Assembly: GCF_014243445.1 (NCBI RefSeq) | Contig: NZ_JACLQD010000004.1 | Location: 248,001-312,000, forward strand | DNA: 64,000 bases | Direction: 5' to 3' | From: Paragemmobacter straminiformis | GTDB taxonomy: Bacteria; Pseudomonadota; Alphaproteobacteria; Rhodobacterales; Rhodobacteraceae | Part shown: in pieces, positions 56,775-64,000 of the stretch | How positions within the stretch are numbered: position 1 is the stretch's first letter | Layout of the letters: each line of letters opens with the position of its first letter | Notes under the pieces: generated by a model | Told to the model about the DNA's origin: nothing | What the model saw: the letters and a program-made list of their open reading frames with translations, nothing else | Database searches by the model: none | Translations under genes and position numbers: made by a program

Positions 56775-58457
56775 TCATGCCTCGCTGACGGCGTGGGCTT
56801 CCTCTTCGATCTCGTCCGTGTGCGGGGCTTCGGCGATCTTGAAGCTGCGCAGGATGAAGTCGGGGACGTGGTCGCCCATGCCGACGACGGGCGAGTCGCG
56901 GCGGTCGTCGCGGCGACGGTCATCGCGACGGTCATCGCGGCGGGGTTCGTCGCGGTTGCGGTCGCGCGAGCGGTCTTCGCTGCGGTCGCCGTTGCGGTCA
57001 CCACGGGGGCGGTCATCGCGGCGCTCTTCGCGGGGCCGGTCGTCGCGGCGGGGTTCGTCGCGGCGGGGTTGGGGGGCGGGGGCGGCTTCGACGGCTTCCA
57101 CCTCGGGCGCTTCGATCACGGGGATGGGGGTCATCGAGGCGTTTTCGCCATGCGGCTGCGGTTCGCGCGTGCCACGGTTGCGGTCACGGCTGCGGCCCGA
57201 ACCGCTGCGACCCGAGTCGGAGCGGCCGCCACGGTCGCCACGGCCTTCGCCGCCACGGTCCTTGCGGTCCTCGCGCGGGGCGCTGTCGCCTGCCGAGGCA
57301 AGATCGACGCCTTCGGGCAGTTCGCCGCGCGGGATCGGCTGCTTAACAAGGCTTTCGATGGCGTTGATGTATTTGTCGTCATGCGGGGTGGCGATGGTCA
57401 CGGCCTTGCCCAGACGTCCGGCGCGGCCGGTGCGGCCGATGCGGTGGACGTAATCTTCGGGATGCGAGGGCACATCGAAGTTGAACACATGGCTTACCGC
57501 CGGAATGTCGAGGCCGCGCGCCGCCACATCCGAGGCGACCAGAAGGTGCAAGGTGCCGTCGCGGAAGCCGTCGAGCGTTTTCATGCGCTGCGACTGTTCA
57601 AGATCGCCGTGGATCGGCGCGGCGTTGAAGCCGTGCGATTTCAGCGACTTGGCGACCACATCCACATCCATCTTGCGGTTGCAGAAGATGATGGCGTTGG
57701 TGCAGGCCTCGCCCTCGTTCTTGATGAGCTGGCGCAGGACGGCACGCTTTTCGCCGAAGCTGCGATCCTTGCGCGACGGGGTGAACTGGATCAGCTTCTG
57801 CTCGATGGTCGAGGAGGCGGAGCTTTGACGCTCGACCTCGATCTTGGCGGGGTTGGTCAGGAAGGTCGAGGTGATACGCTCGATCTCGGGGGCCATCGTG
57901 GCCGAGAAGAACAGGGTCTGACGGGTAAAGGGCGTCAGCTGGAAAATGCGTTCGATATCGGGAATGAAACCCATGTCGAGCATGCGGTCGGCTTCGTCCA
58001 CGACCATGATCTGCACGCCGGTCAGCAACAGCTTGCCACGTTCGAAATGGTCGAGCAGGCGGCCGGGGGTGGCGATCAGCACGTCGACGCCACGGTCGAT
58101 CAGCTTGTCCTGCTCGCCGAAGGAGACGCCGCCGATCAGCAGGGCCTTGGTCAGTTTGGTATGCTTGGCGTAGGTGTCGAAGTTTTCGGCAACCTGTGCG
58201 GCCAGTTCGCGCGTGGGCGCAAGGACAAGGCTGCGGGGCATGCGGGCGCGGGCGCGGCCCTGTCCCAGAAGGGTGATCATCGGCAGCGTGAAGCTGGCGG
58301 TCTTGCCCGTGCCGGTCTGGGCGATGCCAAGCACGTCTCGCCCTTGCAGCGCATGCGGGATGGCCTGGGCCTGAATGGGCGTGGGGGTTTCGTAGCCTGC
58401 TTCGGAAACGGCCTGAAGAACGCGCGGATCGAGCGCGAGGTCGGAGAATTTGGTCAT
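56775..58457 (-). CDS. rhlE: DEAD-box ATP-dependent RNA helicase (RhlE-like) with Arg/Asp-rich tail
   Basis: A 560-residue helicase. Q motif region PTPIQAQAIP, motif I AQTGTGKT (46-53), PTREL, TPGRLLDH, motif II VDEADRM, motif III SAT, and VASDVAARGLDIPAV with HRIGRTGR are all intact. The last 170 residues are a disordered tail of Arg, Asp and Gly with tandem DDRRDDRRRDDRRD-type repeats, typical RNA-binding tails of RhlE-like proteins. It remodels RNA structure, often in ribosome assembly or decay. The ATG at 58457 gives the standard N-terminus; frames running further upstream are non-coding. Confidence 0.93.
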   Translation of the reverse strand: MTKFSDLALDPRVLQAVSEAGYETPTPIQAQAIPHALQGRDVLGIAQTGTGKTASFTLPMITLLGQGRARARMPRSLVLAPTRELAAQVAENFDTYAKHTKLTKALLIGGVSFGEQDKLIDRGVDVLIATPGRLLDHFERGKLLLTGVQIMVVDEADRMLDMGFIPDIERIFQLTPFTRQTLFFSATMAPEIERITSTFLTNPAKIEVERQSSASSTIEQKLIQFTPSRKDRSFGEKRAVLRQLIKNEGEACTNAIIFCNRKMDVDVVAKSLKSHGFNAAPIHGDLEQSQRMKTLDGFRDGTLHLLVASDVAARGLDIPAVSHVFNFDVPSHPEDYVHRIGRTGRAGRLGKAVTIATPHDDKYINAIESLVKQPIPRGELPEGVDLASAGDSAPREDRKDRGGEGRGDRGGRSDSGRSGSGRSRDRNRGTREPQPHGENASMTPIPVIEAPEVEAVEAAPAPQPRRDEPRRDDRPREERRDDRPRGDRNGDRSEDRSRDRNRDEPRRDDRRDDRRRDDRRDSPVVGMGDHVPDFILRSFKIAEAPHTDEIEEEAHAVSEA

Positions 58458-58683
58458 AAGCGTCCTATGGGATGCGGTATCGGACCGCATTGGAAAACAA
58501 GGGACGCAATGTTCCGGGCGCCCCGGCGTCTGGGCCGATTTGGCTTGCATCGCCCTTAGCCCAAAAGCTGTGCAGGGTCAAGGATTACAGGAAAGGCGGA
58601 GAAATATGACTTTGCGAACTTGCTTTTCCTGCGGGTCTTTGGCGCTATCTGTGAAGCGAAGAAAACCATCGGAGTGTCGCACC

Positions 58684-59109
58684 ATGATCGAGAAACATTC
58701 TACCGCCGTCTGGAAAGGAACCCTGAAGGATGGCGCGGGGAAACTGACCACCCAGAGCGGGACGATTTCGGACCTGCCCTACACCTTTGCCACGCGCTTC
58801 GAGGGTGCCAAGGGGTCGAACCCCGAGGAGCTGATCGGGGCGGCGCATGCGGGGTGCTATGCCATGTTCCTGTCGGCGCTGATGAGCGGCGAGGGCATCG
58901 TGCCCGAGCGGATCGAGGCGACCTCGACCATCGGGCTGGACCCGACGACCGAGGGCGGCCCCACGGTCAAGACCGCGCATCTTGTGGTGCGGGTGAAGGC
59001 TCCGGCGGAAGAGGCCAAGGTGCTGGAACTGGCCGAGAAGGCCAAGGCGGGGTGCCCGATCTCGAAGCTGCTGAATGCCAAGGTGACGATGGAAGTCGCG
59101 GTCGGCTGA
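58684..59109 (+). CDS. osmC: OsmC family peroxiredoxin
   Basis: A 141-residue OsmC-type protein that reduces organic hydroperoxides with a Cys pair. Cys58 lies in GAAHAGCYAMFLSAL and Cys124 in KAKAGCPISKLLNA, both in the conserved places. SNPEELIGAAHAGCY is the diagnostic block. The ATG at 58684 has GGAG nine bases upstream; open frame further upstream lacks similarity. It is divergent from the helicase gene and ends in a strong terminator. Confidence 0.92.
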   Translation: MIEKHSTAVWKGTLKDGAGKLTTQSGTISDLPYTFATRFEGAKGSNPEELIGAAHAGCYAMFLSALMSGEGIVPERIEATSTIGLDPTTEGGPTVKTAHLVVRVKAPAEEAKVLELAEKAKAGCPISKLLNAKVTMEVAVG

Positions 59110-59138
59110 TCGCAGGCTGGCAGCGGGACGCAAAGGTA

Positions 59139-59164
59139 AAGGGCACCGGAGAGGTGCCCTTTTC
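59139..59164. terminator. Terminator between osmC and the convergent Cys-rich gene
   Basis: A 9-bp stem AAGGGCACC-ggaga-GGTGCCCTT is followed by TTT on the plus strand, just past the osmC stop. It lies immediately before the convergent gene's stop and could serve both directions. Confidence 0.85.
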
Positions 59165-59165
59165 G

Positions 59166-59780
59166 CTACCAAGAGGGGCGGTCGGTTGCGGCGGAAAGCT
59201 GCGGTCGCCAGCCTGCCTGCATCACGCGGACGATCGGGTCAGGCGTAAGGACGACGACCTCGGCCCCCGGTATGGCGACGGGCGGAAGGTAGCCCTGCGG
59301 GGTGTAGGGGTGCAGCGCGCCATCGCCCCGAAGATGGGGCCTGCCTTGCCAGAGGAGATAGGCACCGAAGGGCAGAGCCTCGGCCCGCGCGCTGTGGCGG
59401 CGCTGGCTGCGGCCGTCGAGGCGGGCGGCGTGCAGGGCGGCATCGAATGCGCCTGCTTTCTCTGTTAGTCCGAAAGCGCGTGCCCATGCGGCGCGGAAGT
59501 CGTTGTAGACGGGGCGGCGGCATTCGGCGCAGGGGCGGTGTCCGGCGGCGCAGGCCACGGCCTCGTCCAGAAAGAACAGCGGGGTGTAGCGGTTCGGCGC
59601 GGCGCGCGGGACTTTGCCCCGGGCGGGTTTTTCGCGCAGGGTGCAGGTGATCCAGAGCTTGCCCGAATAGGGACGGCGCAGGGTTCCGGTGGCATCGTGC
59701 AGGCAGCCGCGGTTGCCCATGAATTGCCCGCGCTGCGGCAGCCTGTCGAAAGTTCCGTCAGGCTGCACGCGGTTGCGCAT
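59166..59780 (-). CDS. Conserved protein of unknown function with HRPCAECRR motif
   Basis: A 204-residue soluble protein. An N-terminal block MGNRGCLH is followed by NRYTPLFFLDEAVACAAGHR and PCAECRRPVYNDFRAAW. The His/Cys cluster (GHRPCAEC) looks like a metal-binding knuckle. The C-terminal half is Pro/Ala/Leu-rich. I have the impression of a conserved proteobacterial family without known function, but cannot name it. It starts one base after the prfC stop, so it is co-translated with release factor 3. Confidence 0.78.
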   Translation of the reverse strand: MRNRVQPDGTFDRLPQRGQFMGNRGCLHDATGTLRRPYSGKLWITCTLREKPARGKVPRAAPNRYTPLFFLDEAVACAAGHRPCAECRRPVYNDFRAAWARAFGLTEKAGAFDAALHAARLDGRSQRRHSARAEALPFGAYLLWQGRPHLRGDGALHPYTPQGYLPPVAIPGAEVVVLTPDPIVRVMQAGWRPQLSAATDRPSW

Positions 59781-59781
59781 G

Positions 59782-61380
59782 TCACACCATCATCTGCTTC
59801 GTCGCGGACAGGGTGAGCTTGGGGTAATCGCGTTCGATGCGGTCGATGTCCCATTTCAGGCGGGTGAGAAAGACGGTGTCGCCGTCGCTGTCCTGCCCGA
59901 TATGGCCTTTGTTCACGTTGATGAACTTTTCCATCTCGTCCTTGGGGCCCGAAACCCAGCGTGCGCTGGTGAATTGCGAGGGCTCGAACCTGACGGGCAG
60001 GCCGTATTCCTGTTCGATGCGGCTTGCCAGAACCTCGAATTGCAGCTGGCCCACGACGCCCACGATGAAGCCCGAGCCGATCATCGGTTTGAAGACCTTG
60101 GCGGCACCTTCCTCGGCGAATTGGGTCAGGGCCTTTTCGAGGTGCTTGGCCTTCATCGGGTCGCCCGCGCGGACGCCTTGCAGGAGTTCGGGCGCAAAGG
60201 AGGGGATGCCGGTGAAGCGGAGCGCCTCGCCCTCGGTCAGGGCGTCGCCGATGCGGAGCTGGCCGTGGTTCGGGATGCCGATGATGTCGCCGGCCCATGC
60301 CTCTTCGGCAAGCTCGCGGTCGGCGGCAAGGAAGAGGACGGGGTTCGAGACTGCCATCGTTTTCTTGGAGCGGACATGCAGCAGTTTCATGCCGCGTTCG
60401 AAATGGCCCGAGGCGAGGCGGACAAAGGCCACGCGGTCGCGGTGTTTCGGGTCCATGTTCGCCTGCACCTTGAAGACGAAGCCGGTGACGGGCGCCTCTT
60501 CGGGGGCGATCTGGCGTTCGGCGGCGGTCTGGACCTGCGGTTCGGGGCCGTAATCGCCCATGCCGTCCATCAGCTCGCGTACGCCGAAGGAGTTGATGGC
60601 CGAGCCGAACCAGATCGGCGTCATCGAGCCGTTGAGGAAGCTTTCGCGGTCGAAGGCGGGCAGAAGCTGGCGGGCCATGTCGACCTCTTCGCGCAGCTTG
60701 GCGAGAAGGTCGGCGGGGACGTGATCGGCAAGCTTGGGGTCGTCGAGGCCGCTGATCTGCACGGTTTCGGCGACACGGTTGCGGTCGGCGCGGTCCATGA
60801 TTTCAAGCCGGTCGCGCAACAGGTCGTAGGCGCCGACGAAATCGCGCCCCATGCCGATGGGCCACGAGGCGGGGGTGACATCGATGGCAAGGTTTTCCTG
60901 GATCTCGTCGATGATCTCGAAGGTGTCGCGGGATTCGCGGTCCATCTTGTTGCAGAAGGTCAGGATCGGCAGGTCGCGCAGGCGGCAGACCTCGAACAGT
61001 TTCTGCGTCTGGGATTCGACGCCCTTTGCCCCGTCGATCACCATGATCGCGGCATCGACAGCCGTCAGCGTGCGGTAGGTGTCTTCCGAGAAATCGCTGT
61101 GGCCGGGGGTGTCGACAAGGTTGAAGCGGTATTTGCCGTAGTCGAAGGACATGGCCGAGGCGCTGACGGAAATGCCCCGCTCCTGCTCCATTTTCATGAA
61201 GTCCGACCGCGTGCGGCGGGCTTCGCCCTTGGCGCGGACCTGGCCCGCCATCTGGATTGCGCCGCCGAAAAGCAGGAACTTTTCGGTAAGCGTGGTCTTG
61301 CCGGCGTCGGGGTGCGAAATGATCGCAAAGGTCCGGCGGCGGGCGATTTCGGGCGGAAGTTGGGGGCGATTGTCCAGCAT
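59782..61380 (-). CDS. prfC: Peptide chain release factor 3
   Basis: A 532-residue translational GTPase that removes RF1/RF2 from the ribosome after termination. G1 ISHPDAGKTTLTEKFLLFGG, G3 VDTPGHSDFSEDTYRTL and G4 NKMDRESRD are clear. ERGISVSASAMSF is the RF3 switch I region. Length matches the family (E. coli 529). Its single downstream partner is the Cys-rich unknown gene. Confidence 0.97.
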   Translation of the reverse strand: MLDNRPQLPPEIARRRTFAIISHPDAGKTTLTEKFLLFGGAIQMAGQVRAKGEARRTRSDFMKMEQERGISVSASAMSFDYGKYRFNLVDTPGHSDFSEDTYRTLTAVDAAIMVIDGAKGVESQTQKLFEVCRLRDLPILTFCNKMDRESRDTFEIIDEIQENLAIDVTPASWPIGMGRDFVGAYDLLRDRLEIMDRADRNRVAETVQISGLDDPKLADHVPADLLAKLREEVDMARQLLPAFDRESFLNGSMTPIWFGSAINSFGVRELMDGMGDYGPEPQVQTAAERQIAPEEAPVTGFVFKVQANMDPKHRDRVAFVRLASGHFERGMKLLHVRSKKTMAVSNPVLFLAADRELAEEAWAGDIIGIPNHGQLRIGDALTEGEALRFTGIPSFAPELLQGVRAGDPMKAKHLEKALTQFAEEGAAKVFKPMIGSGFIVGVVGQLQFEVLASRIEQEYGLPVRFEPSQFTSARWVSGPKDEMEKFINVNKGHIGQDSDGDTVFLTRLKWDIDRIERDYPKLTLSATKQMMV

Positions 61381-61488
61381 GGCGGGGATTTAGCCGAAAG
61401 CGGGGGCGGCGTCCACCTGTTGCGCCCTTTGGATTGGCAGCGCAGGGCCGGGGGTGCTAGGTCTTGGGCCAAAGCAACGGAGGGCGTC

Positions 61489-62268
61489 ATGGATCTGGGG
61501 ATCAGGGGCAAGCGGGCGCTGGTCTGCGCATCGAGCAAGGGGTTGGGGCGCGGCTGTGCCGAGGCGCTGGCCGAGGCGGGCGTGGACCTTGTGCTGAACG
61601 CGCGGGGGGCCGATGCGCTTGAGGCGACGGCGGCCGCGATACGGGCAAAGTATCAGGTGGGCGTGGTCACGGTGGCGGCCGACATCACGACCGAAGAGGG
61701 GCGGGCGCGGGTGCTTGATGCCGCGCAAGGGGTTGATATCCTTGTGACAAACGCAGGCGGTCCGCCGCCGGGGCTGTGGTCGGACTGGAGCCGCGAGGAT
61801 TTCATCCGCGCCATCGACGCCAATATGCTGACGCCCATCGCGCTGATGCAGGCGCTGATGCCTGCGATGATGGACAGGGGCTGGGGGCGGGTGGTGAACA
61901 TCACCTCGCAATCGGTCAAGGCGCCGATCGGGCAGTTGGGGCTGTCGAACACCGCGCGGACGGGGTTGACCGGCTTTGTCGCGGGAACCTCGCGGCAGGT
62001 GGCGGAAAAGGGTGTGACGATCAACAACCTGCTGCCCGGAATTCACGACACGGATCGGGCGGTCTCGCTCGACAGTGGTGTGGTCAAGGCCGAAGGGATC
62101 ACGATGGACGAGGCGCGGCGGCGGCGGGCGGCGGGGATTCCGGCGCGGCGTTACGGGACGGCGGCCGAATTCGGGGCGGCCTGCGCCTTTCTCTGCTCGG
62201 TCCATGCGGGGTTCATCGTGGGGCAGAACATCCTGCTCGACGGCGGGGCGACCAACGCGACGATCTGA
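61489..62268 (+). CDS. Atypical short-chain dehydrogenase/reductase (SDR) family protein
   Basis: A 259-residue Rossmann-fold protein. The nucleotide loop ASSKGLGRG (15-22), LVTNAGGPPPG and ITINNLLPG-like (VTINNLLPGIHDTDR) blocks fit the SDR superfamily. However, alignment places Ser153 and Arg157 where the catalytic Tyr and Lys of YxxxK should be; Ser140 is kept. This matches the BKR-like subgroup known to lack the standard tetrad, so reductase activity is uncertain. The ATG at 61489 has GGAGGG upstream. Frames extending upstream are antisense to prfC. Confidence 0.88.
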   Translation: MDLGIRGKRALVCASSKGLGRGCAEALAEAGVDLVLNARGADALEATAAAIRAKYQVGVVTVAADITTEEGRARVLDAAQGVDILVTNAGGPPPGLWSDWSREDFIRAIDANMLTPIALMQALMPAMMDRGWGRVVNITSQSVKAPIGQLGLSNTARTGLTGFVAGTSRQVAEKGVTINNLLPGIHDTDRAVSLDSGVVKAEGITMDEARRRRAAGIPARRYGTAAEFGAACAFLCSVHAGFIVGQNILLDGGATNATI

Positions 62269-62346
62269 GCCTGCGGCAATGCACGGGTGATGCAGATGCG
62301 ACGCTCACCCATTTGACGGGCTGTTAAGGTTAACGGCCGCGCGAGA

Positions 62347-62488
62347 GGGGGGCTGTCTGCCCCCCTCGACGGCTGCGCCGTCTCACCCCCCGAGGATATT
62401 TCGGGCAAGAGGAAATCGGCGCTGCTTCCTCTTGCCGAAAATATCCTCGGGGGTGAGCCCTGAAAGGGCGAGGGGGCGGAAAGCCCCC
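62347..62488. repeat. Intergenic mosaic repeat, element D, with 30-bp inverted arms
   Basis: Two nearly identical inverted arms, 62384-62414 and 62426-62455, each reading from CACCCCC through GAGGATATTT to GCAAGAGGAA, flank an 11-base spacer. Outside them lie G/C hairpins GGGGGGC-tgtct-GCCCCCC (62347-62365), GACGGC-tgc-GCCGTC, GCCCT-gaa-AGGGC and GGGGGC-ggaaa-GCCCCC (62472-62488). It fills the 300-bp gap between the SDR gene and the ABC ATPase; no coding frame is seen. Confidence 0.82.
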
Positions 62489-62568
62489 TGCGCGCGCGGG
62501 CGGCCTGCTTGCGGACGGGGGGCTTGGCTGCTAGGGCTATTCCCGATTGTTTCGCTTGGGATCGTTGC

Positions 62569-63648
<1,080 letters not shown>

Positions 63649-63659
63649 GGGCGGGGTGC

Positions 63660-63699
63660 CCCAAGCCTGCGGCCTTCGGGGGCGGGGGCAGGGCTTGGG
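63660..63699. terminator. Hairpin between convergent ABC ATPase and HTH regulator genes
   Basis: Arms CCCAAGCCTGC and GCAGGGCTTGGG pair with one bulge across a G/C-rich loop. The position between convergent stops suggests a bidirectional terminator; there is no T tract. Confidence 0.35.
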
Positions 63700-63712
63700 T
63701 GCGCCTGTCCGG

Positions 63713-64000
63713 TCAATCCGGCAGGTCGTCATGCGCGAGGCCGGCTTGCGGCATCAGTGTCGCCACTTTGGCAAGCAGGTTGCGGGCGGCGCGCGCGCGC
63801 GGGCCTTCGGCGGCGGAGACATGGGTCAGCCCCTCGACCAGCGCGTCGAGTTCGTCTTGCGTCATCAGCGTGGGCGGCAGCAGCAGGGGTGAGCGCAGGA
63901 TGTAGCCGAGGCCCCTTTCGCCATCGACCGGCAGGCCCGAGCGGGCCATCACCCCCATGTCGCGCCAGATGGTGCGGGTCGAGACTCCGGTCGCGAGGGC
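63713..64000 (-). CDS. YafY-type HTH transcriptional regulator, partial (start outside window), no WYL domain
   Basis: The visible 95 residues begin ALATGVSTRTIWRDMGVMAR, the recognition helix region of HTH-11/DeoR-like domains, then SGLPVDGERGLGYILR, the wing of YafY-type regulators. A short helical segment (LMTQDELDALVEGLTHVSAA, ending LLAKVATLMP) leads to a stop at 63713. In YafY relatives the ligand-sensing WYL domain follows here, but this frame ends. It is either a short natural variant or a truncated gene. The N-terminus runs off the window. Confidence 0.75.
   Translation of the reverse strand, partial: ALATGVSTRTIWRDMGVMARSGLPVDGERGLGYILRSPLLLPPTLMTQDELDALVEGLTHVSAAEGPRARAARNLLAKVATLMPQAGLAHDDLPD

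Noticed and set aside
56880-57090. Short tandem repeats suggestive of a CRISPR array
   Set aside because: The repeats are irregular, a few bases long and in frame within the helicase gene, encoding its Arg/Asp tail. There are no spacers.

Overview
The window looks like chromosome of a high-GC alphaproteobacterium of the Rhodobacterales (Rhodobacter/Paracoccus-like). The main reasons are a complex I (nuo) operon broken up by small accessory genes in the Rhodobacterales manner, DUF3422-, DUF5333- and DUF5337-type proteins, a CioAB oxidase, and GC-rich mosaic repeats between genes. The placement is inferred from gene content; no rRNA or tRNA gene was seen.

Layout. 1-5436 (minus): two tandem chemoreceptor genes followed by the start of a CheB-type methylesterase cut by the window edge. 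5551-8408: a lipoprotein L,D-transpeptidase, kynureninase and a small ICMT/PEMT-like membrane methyltransferase. 8515-12999: pntAB (proton-translocating transhydrogenase) and a DUF3422 protein. 13092-18847 (minus): a complete oligopeptide-type ABC importer (D, F, binding protein, B, C). It is divergent from an acetylornithine-deacetylase-like gene coupled to an FAD amine/amino-acid oxidase (19047-21556). 21755-24585: a short Hsp70-like ATPase, an M20 amidohydrolase and a DUF1304 membrane protein. 24582-28284 (minus): cioAB and moaA. 28370-29650: a small lipoprotein and an AlkD-type repair protein. 29647-32819 (minus): glmU-glmS, with alkD attached by an ATGA overlap. 32903-34818: gph coupled to a DegT-type aminotransferase. 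34841-35320 (minus): creA.

The centre is a run of co-directional, mostly touching genes from 35596 to 56384: nuoA-B-C-D-E, an HhH membrane protein, a DUF5337-like protein, nuoF, a DUF5333-like protein, a possible 28-codon ORF, nuoG, a lipoprotein, nuoH-I, a carboxymuconolactone-decarboxylase-like protein, nuoJ, a second lipoprotein, nuoK-L-M-N, then birA, coaX and RNase J. Respiratory NADH oxidation (Nuo), NAD(P) transhydrogenation (Pnt) and a quinol oxidase (Cio) therefore lie within 45 kb of each other. The accessory nuo genes are the best candidates for undescribed biology here: a helix-hairpin-helix protein, two lipoproteins, an AhpD-fold protein without an obvious redox Cys pair, and a micro-ORF. 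They come together with an Ala/Lys-rich tail on NuoE and a His-rich insertion in NuoL.

56362-56738 carries debris of a MarR-like gene joined to another gene fragment. 56775-64000: an RhlE-like DEAD-box helicase, an OsmC protein, an unrecognised Cys-rich protein coupled to prfC, an SDR protein lacking the usual catalytic Tyr/Lys, a lone FbpC-like ABC ATPase, and a YafY-type HTH regulator without its usual WYL domain, cut by the window edge. Four intergenic mosaic repeat elements (about 13.0, 21.6, 27.1 and 62.4 kb) share inverted arms with an ATATCCTCGGGG core and G/C hairpins. The one at 27 kb is bounded by exact 19-bp inverted repeats.
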